From Kribbella aluminosa (GTDB lineage Bacteria; Actinomycetota; Actinomycetes; Propionibacteriales; Kribbellaceae), in the NCBI RefSeq assembly GCF_017876295.1, contig NZ_JAGINT010000002.1:2666001-2730000 (forward strand): 64,000 nt of DNA, read 5' to 3'. Shown piece by piece: positions 24,574 to 33,124 of the stretch; the first letter of the stretch is position 1, and each line of letters opens with the position of its first letter. A program made the translations under genes and the position numbers. The notes under the pieces were generated by a model. It had not been told where the DNA came from. It did no database searches and worked only from the letters and a program-made list of their open reading frames with translations.

Positions 24574-26220
24574 TCAGTGGTGGACGGGGGTGCCGTCGAC
24601 GTAGGTGGCGAGTACGGTCACGGACGACAGCTCCGCGGGGCTGACGGTGAACGGGTCCTGGTCGAGGACGACCAGGTCGGCGGGCGCGCCCGGCCGGAGG
24701 GTTCCGGTCCCGTCCAGCCGCGAGGCGCGGGCGGCGCCGGCGGTCGCGGCGTGGAAGGCGGTGGCCACGTCGACTCCCTCGTCCGGCAGGAGCGGAACGG
24801 TACGGGCGTGTTCGTCCTGGGCGTGCGGGTCGCCGTCCGGAGCTGTCCGGTTCACGGCGACATGCATGCCCCACAACGGGTTCGGGCTGCTGACGGGCCA
24901 GTCCGACCCCATCGCCAGCTCCGCGCCGGCCGCGTGCAGGCTGCCGAACGCGAAGTGGTGCCGGCGCTGGGCGTCGGTCAGGTACGGCAGCTTGGTCTCG
25001 ACGAGGACCTGGTCCTCCCGCGCCCACAGCGGCTGGATGTTGGCGATCACCCCGAGCTCGGCCAGCCGCGGTACGTCGGCCGGGTCGATGAGATCGAGGT
25101 GCGCGAGCTGATGACGGGCGTCCGGCCGCCGGGGCGCCGCCGCTTCGATGGCGTCGAGGCACTCGCGGACCGCGCGGTCGCCGACGGCGTGCAGATGCAG
25201 GTCGAACCCTTCGGCGGTCAGCGTCTTCGCGATCAGGCCGAGGAACTCCGGATCCACGAAGCTCAGGCCGCGTTCGCCCGGACGACCGTGGTAGTGGTCG
25301 ATGACGGCGGCCGTGAGGTTCTCGCAGACGCCGTCCTGCATGATCTTCACGGCGCTCGCCCGGAAGTGCGGCCAGGCCTCGGACTCCGCCCGGCGCTGCA
25401 GCAGCAGGTCGAGCTGCGAGAGGTCCTGGTCGAGGTCCCACCACAGCGCGCCGGTGACCTTGGCCGTCAGGCGCTGCGACTCGGCCGCCTCGCGGTACAC
25501 GGGAAACAGATCCGGTACGCCGAGCATCTCGCCGACGGCGGCGTCCTGCCAGCCGACGATCCCGAGCGAGTGGAGGTACCGCTGCGCCTCCAGAAGGGCG
25601 GCGACCAGTTCCGCCCGGCCGGGCTTCGGTACGAGGCCGGTGACCAGGTCGGCCGCCGACTCCATGAGGAATCCGGTGGCGTGCCCGTGCTCGTCCCGGT
25701 GGATGCGGCCGCCGGCCGGGTCCGGAGTCGCGTCGTCGATCCCCGCGCGCCGCAGCGCCGCGGTGTTGACCCACACTCCGTGCGCGTCGTGGCTCGTCAG
25801 TACGGCGGGCCGCGCGCCGACGAGCCGGTCGAGCTCGGCGGCCGAGGGGAAGCCGCCGGGGAACACGTCGCCGTACCACCCCGAGCCGAGGAACCACTCG
25901 CCGTCTCCCGGCTGGTGCTCGGTGATCCGGCGGCGGTAGTCGTCGAGGCCGTGCAGGTCGTCCAGGTCACAGCGCAGCCGGTTCAGCCCGGCCATCACGG
26001 GGTGCACGTGGGCGTCGACGAATCCGGGTGTGACAACACCGTCGAGGCCGTCGACAACCTCCGTACGCCGGCCGACGAGTGCGTCGCAGGCCCTGCGACC
26101 GAGGGCTACGACGACGCCGTCCCGAACCGCGACGGCGTCGGTCGGCGCGGTGTACGCGTCGGGGCGGACGACGCCGCGCAGCACCATGTCGGCGGACCTG
26201 CCGCTCCGGTCGGTGGACAT
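24574..26220 (-). CDS. Amidohydrolase (YtcJ-like, Amidohydro_3)
   Basis: 548-residue metal-dependent hydrolase. N-terminal VTPGFVDAHVHPVMAGL contains the HxH metal site; later DLHLHAVGDRAV and MGSDWPVSSPNPLWGMH provide the remaining ligands. YtcJ-like enzymes hydrolyse amides or formyl groups and tolerate broad substrates. ATG at 26220 follows a GGAGG-rich RBS; the frame extending to 26289 crosses the regulatory region. First gene of the minus-strand operon (amidohydrolase, permease, amine oxidase). It may free an amine from an amide before oxidation. Confidence 0.87.
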   Translation of the reverse strand: MSTDRSGRSADMVLRGVVRPDAYTAPTDAVAVRDGVVVALGRRACDALVGRRTEVVDGLDGVVTPGFVDAHVHPVMAGLNRLRCDLDDLHGLDDYRRRITEHQPGDGEWFLGSGWYGDVFPGGFPSAAELDRLVGARPAVLTSHDAHGVWVNTAALRRAGIDDATPDPAGGRIHRDEHGHATGFLMESAADLVTGLVPKPGRAELVAALLEAQRYLHSLGIVGWQDAAVGEMLGVPDLFPVYREAAESQRLTAKVTGALWWDLDQDLSQLDLLLQRRAESEAWPHFRASAVKIMQDGVCENLTAAVIDHYHGRPGERGLSFVDPEFLGLIAKTLTAEGFDLHLHAVGDRAVRECLDAIEAAAPRRPDARHQLAHLDLIDPADVPRLAELGVIANIQPLWAREDQVLVETKLPYLTDAQRRHHFAFGSLHAAGAELAMGSDWPVSSPNPLWGMHVAVNRTAPDGDPHAQDEHARTVPLLPDEGVDVATAFHAATAGAARASRLDGTGTLRPGAPADLVVLDQDPFTVSPAELSSVTVLATYVDGTPVHH

Positions 26221-26235
26221 CGCCTCTCCCTCCGG

Positions 26236-26259
26236 TTCTTTGATGGTGATCGCAAAGAA
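26236..26259. promoter_or_regulatory. Dyad operator in the amine operon promoter
   Basis: TTCTTTG (26236-26242) and CAAAGAA (26253-26259) form a 24-base dyad just upstream of the amidohydrolase start. The ten-base TTCTTTGATG recurs at 26324-26333, near the divergent TetR start. The A/T-rich 130-base gap and repeated half-site suggest binding by the TetR protein to control both directions. Confidence 0.6.
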
Positions 26260-26354
26260 TTTGATCAGGTTCTTGTCATCGCACTGCAAAGTTCAGGTTT
26301 CGGCAATGTTTCAGAAGACTCGATTCTTTGATGCATGTCATAGATAATTCCGGG

Positions 26355-26966
26355 GTGGCGCGTCCCAAGGATCAACGTGAGCGGCGTGGCGACCTCGTCC
26401 GGGCGGCGGCGCGGGCGATCGCCGAGACCGGCGTCGCCGGCCTGCGCATCCGCGACGTCGCCGCGCAGGCGGGCCTGTCCGCCGGCCTGGTGACCTACTA
26501 CTACCGCGACCTCGACGAGCTGGTGCTCGACGTGCACGCGGACGCCGTACGCCGCTTCTACTCCGCCCGCCGCGAGGCCATCGACCGGCTGGACGACCCG
26601 CTGCTGCAACTCGCCGAGCTGGTCCGGCGGGGTACTCCGGACGACGTCGACGACCTGCACTTCCGGGTGCTGTACCAGCTCCACGTGCACGCTGCGCGGA
26701 GTACCGCGCACGCAGCGCTCATGAGCTCACTCTGGGCGCAGGAGGTCTCGCTCTACGAACTCGTCCTCGCCCGCGGCGCCGAGCGCGGCGTACTCGCCCT
26801 GCGGAGCTCACCGCGAGAGATCGCCGAGACGGTGGTCGCGCTGGAGGACGCGGTCGGGCTGCACGTGGTGGGACACAATGCTGCTGTGAGCGTCGAGCGC
26901 GCTCGGGCGCTGGTGACGGCGCTCGTGGAGCGTGAGGTCGGGTGCTCGCTCGTTACCGCCGTGTGA
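26355..26966 (+). CDS. TetR-family regulator of the amine-catabolism block
   Basis: 203-residue TetR protein similar in build to BetI-type regulators. HTH: DLVRAAARAIAETGVAGLRI, then LSAGLVTYYYRDLDELVLDV. The GTG at 26355 gives the typical opening ARPKDQRERR; a GATAAT element (26343-26348) ends six bases before it, so the mRNA may be leaderless. Earlier in-frame starts (TTG 26328, ATG 26331) are possible. It lies between the minus-strand amine oxidase operon and the plus-strand permease-dehydrogenase operon and probably controls both. Confidence 0.83.
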   Translation: MARPKDQRERRGDLVRAAARAIAETGVAGLRIRDVAAQAGLSAGLVTYYYRDLDELVLDVHADAVRRFYSARREAIDRLDDPLLQLAELVRRGTPDDVDDLHFRVLYQLHVHAARSTAHAALMSSLWAQEVSLYELVLARGAERGVLALRSSPREIAETVVALEDAVGLHVVGHNAAVSVERARALVTALVEREVGCSLVTAV

Positions 26967-27077
26967 ACTCGGCAGGAGTCATCGACTTTCCTGATCCAGG
27001 ACGCGTATTTTCTGTGATGGACAGATGGCTCACACCCGGTCGATGGTGATCTGAACCGCCGAGTTCCAGGAGCACCC

Positions 27078-28502
27078 ATGAGCGCGACATCCGAGAGCAC
27101 CCGCCGAGAGGCACTCGAGCACCGGACCATCGAGCACATCCCGGTCGACGAACGGCACGGGCGCTGGACCCAGCTGTTCACGATCTGGTTCGGCTCGAAC
27201 ATCATGCTGCTCACCGTCGCGACCGGCGTACTGGCGACCGCCGTCTACCACCTGCCGGTCTGGGCCGCGGTCGTCGCCCTGCTGATCGGCAACGTGGTCG
27301 GCGGCGTCGTGATGGCGCTGCACGCCGCGCAGGGTCCGCAGATGGGCGTCCCGCAGATGCTGCAGACGCGGGCCCAGTTCGGGTCGTACGGCAGTCTGCT
27401 CGTCGTCACGATCGTCGTGGTCATGTACACCGCGTTCTTCGCGTCGAACATGGTGCTCGGCGGCCAGGCGCTCGCCGACCTGACCTCGATCGGGGAGACG
27501 CCGGGCATCGTCCTGGTCGGTGTGCTCGGCGTGGTCGGCGCGATCTACGGCTACCGGGTGATCCACGCGATGGCCGGCGTACTGAGTGCGCTCGCGGGTC
27601 TCGCGCTGGTGGCCGCGTTCGTGATGCTGTTCGCCGTCGTCGGGCTGCCGGCGGGGACGCTGTCGAGCGGCAGCTTCGGCTGGTCGGGCTTCATGGGCAC
27701 GGTGTCGCTCGCCGCGCTGTGGCAGATCGCGTACGCGCCGTACGTCTCGGACTACACCCGCTACATGCCGAAGGACACGGGCGTACGCGCCGCGTTCTGG
27801 GCGACGTACGCCGGATGCGTGCTCGGCTCGCTGTTCCCGATGCTGCTCGGCTCGGTCATCGGCGCGGCCTGGCCCGACGCCGACACGGTCACCGGCGTGC
27901 ACACCGCGGGCGGTGCCATCGGCGCCGTCGTGCTGGCGATCTTCGCGATCAGCATCGCCGCCACCAACGCGATGAACCTGTACTGCGGGGCGCTGTCCAG
28001 CCTGACGATCGGCCAGACCCTCAGGCCGCGGTGGCAGCCGGGTGCCACCACCCGGACGGCGGTCTGCACCGTGATCTTCGCGGTCGCGCTCGTCATCGCG
28101 CTGGCAGGCAAGGGCAACTTCCTGGGGAACTTCGAGAACCTGATGCTCCTGCTGCTCTGCGTGCTGATCCCGTGGACGGCCGTCAACCTGGTCGACTACT
28201 ACCTGATCCGGCACGGTGAGTACGACATCCCGTCGCTGTTCGAGCCGGGCGGCGGCGTCTACGGGAAGATCAACGTCCCGGCGGTCGGCTGCTACCTGCT
28301 CGGGATCGCGGTGCAGGTTCCGTTCCTGTCGAACGCGCTCTACACCGGCCCGGTCGCGAAGGCGCTCGGCGGCGTGGACGTCTCGTGGATCGTTGGACTT
28401 GCCATCATTGCCCCGGTCTACTACGTGTGGGTGCGTGCGACGACGGGTTCGCGCGAGCGGATCGCAGCCGAGCCGGTCACGACCCAAGGGGAGCATGCAT
28501 GA
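27078..28502 (+). CDS. NCS1-family permease (purine-cytosine permease-like)
   Basis: 474-residue membrane transporter with about twelve helices. It carries the NCS1 helix-1 region FTIWFGSNIMLLTVATGVLA and a PQMGVPQMLQTRAQFGSYGS loop typical of cytosine/purine permeases. AGGAG lies ten bases before the ATG. Overlaps the aldehyde dehydrogenase gene by 4 bases (ATGA). Relatives transport pyrimidines, hydantoins, thiamine or small amines; here the co-operonic dehydrogenases argue for an alcohol- or amine-containing substrate. Confidence 0.85.
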   Translation: MSATSESTRREALEHRTIEHIPVDERHGRWTQLFTIWFGSNIMLLTVATGVLATAVYHLPVWAAVVALLIGNVVGGVVMALHAAQGPQMGVPQMLQTRAQFGSYGSLLVVTIVVVMYTAFFASNMVLGGQALADLTSIGETPGIVLVGVLGVVGAIYGYRVIHAMAGVLSALAGLALVAAFVMLFAVVGLPAGTLSSGSFGWSGFMGTVSLAALWQIAYAPYVSDYTRYMPKDTGVRAAFWATYAGCVLGSLFPMLLGSVIGAAWPDADTVTGVHTAGGAIGAVVLAIFAISIAATNAMNLYCGALSSLTIGQTLRPRWQPGATTRTAVCTVIFAVALVIALAGKGNFLGNFENLMLLLLCVLIPWTAVNLVDYYLIRHGEYDIPSLFEPGGGVYGKINVPAVGCYLLGIAVQVPFLSNALYTGPVAKALGGVDVSWIVGLAIIAPVYYVWVRATTGSRERIAAEPVTTQGEHA

Positions 28503-29989
28503 GCAATCGGACCAACGAGCACTGGAGGGACCTCGCGGCGAAGCTCGAGACGCCTTCGCTGGCGTGGATCGACGGCCCGGTCCCGGCGCTCCGCGGCGCC
28601 ACGCGCTCGACGGTCGACCCGGCGACGGGGCTCGTCCTGGCCGACGTCGCCGAGTGTGACGCCGACGACGCCGATCGCGCCGTGGCCGCGGGCCGGCGCG
28701 CTTTCGACGCCGGTCACTGGTCGACGGCGCATCCCCGGGAGCGGGCCGCCGTACTGACCCGCTGGGCCGACCTCGTGGTCGAGCACCTCGACCAGCTGGC
28801 GCTGCTCGACTGTCGTGATGCCGGCAAGCGGATTGTCGACACCACCTCGATCGACGTCCCGGGTTCGGCCGCCATCCTGCGGTGGTACGCCGAAAGCCTC
28901 GACAAGGTGTACGGCGAGGTCGCGCCGACCGGGAGTGCCGACCTGGCGGTGGTGACGCGCGAGCCGCTGGGCGTGGTCGCGGCCGTCGTACCGTGGAACT
29001 ATCCGCTCGAGATGGCCGTGTGGAAGCTTGCGCCGGCACTCGCGGCCGGCAACAGCGTCGTACTCAAGCCGGCTGAGGATTCGCCGCTGTCGGCACTCCG
29101 GCTGGCCGAGCTTGCGGCCGAGGCGGGTCTGCCGGAGGGTGTGCTTTCCGTCGTACCCGGCAGCGGACCTGTTGTCGGCGCCACGCTCGGGCGGCATCAC
29201 GATGTGGACGCGGTGACGTTCACCGGTTCGACCGCGGTCGGCCGGCTGTTCCAGACGTACGCCGGTGAGTCGAACATGAAGCAGGTGTGGCTCGAGGCCG
29301 GCGGCAAGAGCGCGGTCGTCGTACTCGACGACGTCCATGACCTCGACGCGGTCGCCGACGGTGTTGCCGCGGGCATCTTCACGAACTCGGGGCAGGTGTG
29401 TTCGGCCACGTCGCGGCTCGTCGTACAGCAGGGCGTGGCGGAGGAGCTGATCGGCCGGGTCGTCGAGCGGGCCGCCGCGATCGTGGTCGGGGATCCGCTC
29501 GACCCGGCGACCCAGATGGGGCCGTTGGTCAGCGAGCGGCAGGCTCAGCGGGTGCTGGCGTTGATGGAGCGCGGTGCCAAGGAGGCCGGCCAGGCGTTCG
29601 GCGGCGGCGTGGTCGACGGTGCGCCGACGACCTGCTTCGTCCGGCCGCAGGTTCTCACCGGGGTCGCGCCGGACGCGTCGATCGCGCAGACCGAGGTCTT
29701 CGGTCCGGTGCTGACCGTGCACACCGTCGGCACCGAGGACGAGGCCGTCGCGGTGGCGAACGGTACGCCGTACGCGCTGGCAGCAGGGCTGTGGACCGAC
29801 GACCTGCGCCGGGCGCACCGCGTGGCGCGCCGGCTGCGGGCGGGGACGGTGTCGGTGAACTGTGTCGACGCGCTGGACGTGTCGACGCCGTTCGGCGGGT
29901 TCGGTCATTCCGGCTACGGCCGCGACCTGTCGCTGCACGCGCTCGACAAGTTCACGGGTCTCAAGACGACCTGGTTCCACTATGGCTGA
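28499..29989 (+). CDS. NAD(P)-dependent aldehyde dehydrogenase
   Basis: 496-residue enzyme oxidising an aldehyde to the acid. Catalytic Cys301 is in NSGQVCSATSR and the general base Glu is in VWLEAGGKS; the PWNYPLEMAVWK cofactor segment and FGGFGHSGYGRD C-terminal motif are present. Length and order are normal. It overlaps the NCS1 permease (ATGA) and the GMC gene by 8 bases. It would complete oxidation of aldehydes generated by the amine oxidase and the GMC dehydrogenase. Confidence 0.92.
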   Translation: MSNRTNEHWRDLAAKLETPSLAWIDGPVPALRGATRSTVDPATGLVLADVAECDADDADRAVAAGRRAFDAGHWSTAHPRERAAVLTRWADLVVEHLDQLALLDCRDAGKRIVDTTSIDVPGSAAILRWYAESLDKVYGEVAPTGSADLAVVTREPLGVVAAVVPWNYPLEMAVWKLAPALAAGNSVVLKPAEDSPLSALRLAELAAEAGLPEGVLSVVPGSGPVVGATLGRHHDVDAVTFTGSTAVGRLFQTYAGESNMKQVWLEAGGKSAVVVLDDVHDLDAVADGVAAGIFTNSGQVCSATSRLVVQQGVAEELIGRVVERAAAIVVGDPLDPATQMGPLVSERQAQRVLALMERGAKEAGQAFGGGVVDGAPTTCFVRPQVLTGVAPDASIAQTEVFGPVLTVHTVGTEDEAVAVANGTPYALAAGLWTDDLRRAHRVARRLRAGTVSVNCVDALDVSTPFGGFGHSGYGRDLSLHALDKFTGLKTTWFHYG

Positions 29990-31517
29990 GACCTTCGAGT
30001 ACGTCGTGGTCGGCGGCGGCACGGCGGGCGCACTTCTCGCCACCCGGCTCGCGGAGGCGGGCCGCGACGTGGCGCTCGTCGAATGGGGACCTGACGACGA
30101 GCCCGAGCCGCGGGCCCGCGAGCTGCGGCGCTGGGACGAGATGCTCGAGGGCGAGTACGACCTCGACTACCGTTCGAAACCCAACGAGCGCGGCAACTCG
30201 CACCTCCGGATGGCGCGGCTGCGGATCCTCGGCGGCTGTTCGACCGCGAACACGATGATCGCGTGGCGCCCGCTGGCCGGCGACCTGGAGGAGTGGGTGC
30301 GGCTCGGCGCGGACGGCTGGGGACCGGACGAGGTGCTCCCGCTGTACGACCGGTTGCGGACGCCGATCCACCCGGTCGCCGAGGCGGACCGCAACCCGTA
30401 CGTCGCCGACGTCGTGACCAGCGCCGCGAAGGCTCTCGGCGTACCGGAGCAGGAGCGCTGGAACGACGGCCGGCTGGAGGATTCGGCGAACGGCACGGGC
30501 TTCTTCGAGGTGGGCTACACCCCGGAGACGCACCTGCGATCGTCGACGTCCATCCACTACCTGCACCCGGCCCGCGCCGCCGGAACCGGCCCCGCCGTCC
30601 TGCTCGGCCTCCGGGCCGTCCGCGTGCTGATCGACGATTCGCAACGGGCGATCGGGGTGCGGGTTCGCGACAACGACGGCGTCGAGCGCGACATCCTCGC
30701 TCGCGGCGAGGTCATCCTGTGCTGTGGTGCGATCGACTCGCCGCGCCTGCTCCAGCTGTCGGGTGTCGGTCCACGTGAGGTGCTCGAGGCGGCCGGCGTA
30801 CCGGTTCGTGTCGAGCTGCCCGGTGTGGGGGAGAACCTGCAGGACCACGTCGAGGGATTGGTCGTCTGGGAGGCGGCGACGACGCCGCCGGACGTGCGCG
30901 CCAGCGGCTGGGACGCGGGCGCCATGGTGAGCCTCGGCCCGGACAACCGCCCCGACGTGATGATGCACTTCCCGGTCGAACCCTGGGCCGTCCACGCCGA
31001 CCGCTACCTCTCCGACCACGCTCAGGACCCACTCCCCGAGCGGATCGTCGCCATCGCCCCGAACGTCGCCCGCCCGCGCAGCCGCGGCCGCGTCTGGATC
31101 GAGTCGTCCGACGTCGACGCGGCACCCGCGATCGACTACCGCTCCTTCACCGACGAGGACGGCTACGACGAACAGATGCTGCTCGAGGGCGTCCGGCTCG
31201 CCCGCCGGATCGCCGCGGAGGAACCGATGCGCTCCTGGATCACCCGCGAGGTCTTCCCCGGAAAAGATGTCGAAGGCAACGACCTCTCGACCGTCCAGCG
31301 CGCCGTCCACCAAACCGTCTACCACGTCAGCGGCACCTGCCACATCGGTCCCACCTCCGACCCCACCGCCGTCGTGGACCCGCACCTCCGCGTCAACGGC
31401 GTACAGGGTCTCCGAGTGGCCGACGCGTCGGTCTTCCCGACCCTCACCGCCGTCAACCCCGTCGTAACAGTCATGCTCGTCGCCGAACGCGCCGCCGCCC
31501 TGATCCTCTTGCCCTGA
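29982..31517 (+). CDS. GMC-family FAD oxidoreductase (choline-dehydrogenase-like)
   Basis: 511-residue flavoenzyme. FAD-binding VVVGGGTAGALLATRLAEAG is at residues 8-27; further GMC marks are ILGGCSTANTMIAWR, LPGVGENLQDH and the catalytic histidine in YHVSGTCHIGP, ending with NPVVTVMLVAERAA. Such enzymes oxidise primary alcohols such as choline to aldehydes. Overlaps the aldehyde dehydrogenase by 8 bases; alcohol to aldehyde to acid would then be handled by this pair. Choline itself is possible but not provable. Confidence 0.88.
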   Translation: MAETFEYVVVGGGTAGALLATRLAEAGRDVALVEWGPDDEPEPRARELRRWDEMLEGEYDLDYRSKPNERGNSHLRMARLRILGGCSTANTMIAWRPLAGDLEEWVRLGADGWGPDEVLPLYDRLRTPIHPVAEADRNPYVADVVTSAAKALGVPEQERWNDGRLEDSANGTGFFEVGYTPETHLRSSTSIHYLHPARAAGTGPAVLLGLRAVRVLIDDSQRAIGVRVRDNDGVERDILARGEVILCCGAIDSPRLLQLSGVGPREVLEAAGVPVRVELPGVGENLQDHVEGLVVWEAATTPPDVRASGWDAGAMVSLGPDNRPDVMMHFPVEPWAVHADRYLSDHAQDPLPERIVAIAPNVARPRSRGRVWIESSDVDAAPAIDYRSFTDEDGYDEQMLLEGVRLARRIAAEEPMRSWITREVFPGKDVEGNDLSTVQRAVHQTVYHVSGTCHIGPTSDPTAVVDPHLRVNGVQGLRVADASVFPTLTAVNPVVTVMLVAERAAALILLP

Positions 31518-31546
31518 CCCCGGGGGCAAGGTTCGATACTGCGTGG

Positions 31547-31783
31547 ATGATCTTCACGCACGCCGAACTCACGTACCTGACCGAGCAACGCCTCGGCCGC
31601 CTCGCGACCGTCTCGCCGGTCGGCGACGTTCAGAACAATCCGGTCGGCTCCGCGGTGGCGTTGACGGATGTCGATCCGCCCCTGCCGTACTTGTCCCGGG
31701 AGATCATCCGCCTGGTCCCGGCGACGATCATCACCTGGGGTCTCGACGGACCGCGATCAAGCCGCAAGGTCGTTGGTTTCTAG
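31547..31783 (+). pseudogene. Internally deleted PPOX-class F420-dependent oxidoreductase
   Basis: 78-residue open frame that joins the N terminus of a PPOX F420 enzyme (MIFTHAELTYLTEQRLGRLA, then QNNPVG) to its C terminus (REIIRLVPATIITWGLDGP). The family's about 45 central residues, including most of the flavin-binding barrel, are missing, although the reading frame stays open. Length 78 against about 130 normally. I call it a deletion pseudogene; a functioning mini-protein is unlikely. Confidence 0.72.
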
Positions 31784-31863
31784 GGGTTTTCTGAGGTTGG
31801 CCGACGGCTCGTCTAGGGCGGGGCGGCTGGAATGGCAGGCATCATCGAACAGAGGAGCCTGCC

Positions 31864-32412
31864 ATGCACATCGACCGTCGTCTCGCCGGAGCCATCGCCG
31901 GAATCGTCACCGCGGCGGGGATCGCGATCCCCGCCGCCGCGCTGACCTCGGGCAGCACGCCGTCGCCGACACCCGCCGCGCGCAAGTCCGTGTCCTCATC
32001 CCAACTGACAACCCTTGCCAAGTCAGCCGGGATGGCCGAGAGCCGGCTGACGGACGGACTGATCGCGGCCAAGCGGGCCGGTGGAAACAACGCGGCGGGG
32101 ATCGCCGCCTTCGCCGCCTCGACAGGAGTCCCGCGGGCGACGGCCGAGCGGATCGTGTACGCCGTGTTCGGCGCGCGCAGCAACAACAGCCTGGCCGGTC
32201 CGGTGGCTGTCTCCGCACTCGCCAACCGGCTCGGCGTACCCGTCGCCGCCGCGCAGCGAGCACTCGACCGGCTCGACGCCTTGAGCCACGAGACCGGCAG
32301 CATCGACCCGAAGAGCACCGCGTTCGCCGGCATCGCCAAGGACGCCGGCGTACGCCCTGCTCAGCTCGCAGCGGCCTTGGACACGGTCAAACGGAGCCTT
32401 CCGGCGAAGTAG
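31864..32412 (+). CDS. Exported alanine-rich protein of unknown function
   Basis: 182-residue protein with a signal peptide (positively charged MHIDRR, hydrophobic core, cleavage near AAALTSG) and no transmembrane anchor. The mature part is helical and appears to contain three similar about 35-residue units (LTTLAKSAGMAESRLTDGL; VSALANRLGVPVAAAQRALD; FAGIAKDAGVRPAQLAAALD). It lies 31 bases before a two-component system, which may sense or regulate it. No catalytic motif found. Confidence 0.7.
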   Translation: MHIDRRLAGAIAGIVTAAGIAIPAAALTSGSTPSPTPAARKSVSSSQLTTLAKSAGMAESRLTDGLIAAKRAGGNNAAGIAAFAASTGVPRATAERIVYAVFGARSNNSLAGPVAVSALANRLGVPVAAAQRALDRLDALSHETGSIDPKSTAFAGIAKDAGVRPAQLAAALDTVKRSLPAK

Positions 32413-32443
32413 CCGGCGGCGGAACCGGCGAGTACGGCGCACA

Positions 32444-33124
32444 ATGAGTCGCGTGCGCGTCCTGGTGGTCGACGATGATGCGGCGGTACGCCGTTCGCTG
32501 GCGGTCGCGCTCGCCCGCGACGGGTACGACGTACTCACGGCGGACGGCGGCAGTGCGGCCCTGGCCGAAGCGGAGGGCGGCGTCCTCGACGCGATCGTGC
32601 TCGACGTCGCGATGCCCGAACCGAACGGGCTCGAGGTGTGCCGCCGGCTGCGTTCGCGGGGTGATCGGACCCCCATCCTGATGCTGAGCGCGCGCGAACT
32701 CGTCGACGACCGGGTCGCCGGGCTGGACTCCGGCGCCGACGACTACCTCACCAAGCCGTTCGCCCTGATCGAGCTGCGCGCGCGGCTGCGGGCCATGTTG
32801 CGGCGCAACGACACAGCCACCGAGCAGCTGGTCTACGCGGACGTGGTGATCGACCTGGCCGGATCCCGCGTGCTGCGGGGGGATCGGGAGATCTCGTTGA
32901 GCCGCACGGAGTACCTGCTGCTGGAGTTGTTCCTTCGCAACCCCGGCCGGGTCCTCAGCCAGTCGAGCATCTACCAGGCGGTCTGGGGCTACGACTTCGG
33001 TCCGCGATCGAACAACCTGTGGGTCTACATGAGCTACCTGCGCGGCAAGCTCGAGGCTGGGGGCGAGCCACGCATCCTGCAGACCGTCCGCGGCCTCGGC
33101 TATGTACTGCGGGACGCGCCGTGA
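32444..33124 (+). CDS. OmpR/PhoB-family response regulator
   Basis: 226-residue two-component regulator. The receiver domain has the acidic triad VVDDD and phospho-acceptor Asp54 (VLDVAMPEPNG), with the conserved lysine in DYLTKPFALIEL. The C-terminal winged helix (about 130-226) includes SRTEYLLLELFLRNPGRVLS. Resembles MprA-like regulators. Its TGA overlaps the kinase GTG. Confidence 0.92.
   Translation: MSRVRVLVVDDDAAVRRSLAVALARDGYDVLTADGGSAALAEAEGGVLDAIVLDVAMPEPNGLEVCRRLRSRGDRTPILMLSARELVDDRVAGLDSGADDYLTKPFALIELRARLRAMLRRNDTATEQLVYADVVIDLAGSRVLRGDREISLSRTEYLLLELFLRNPGRVLSQSSIYQAVWGYDFGPRSNNLWVYMSYLRGKLEAGGEPRILQTVRGLGYVLRDAP

Noticed and set aside
17456..31517. Natural-product biosynthetic cluster
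   Set aside because: Oxidoreductases, hydrolases and permeases are present, but no polyketide, peptide, terpene or RiPP core enzyme; catabolism explains the content better.
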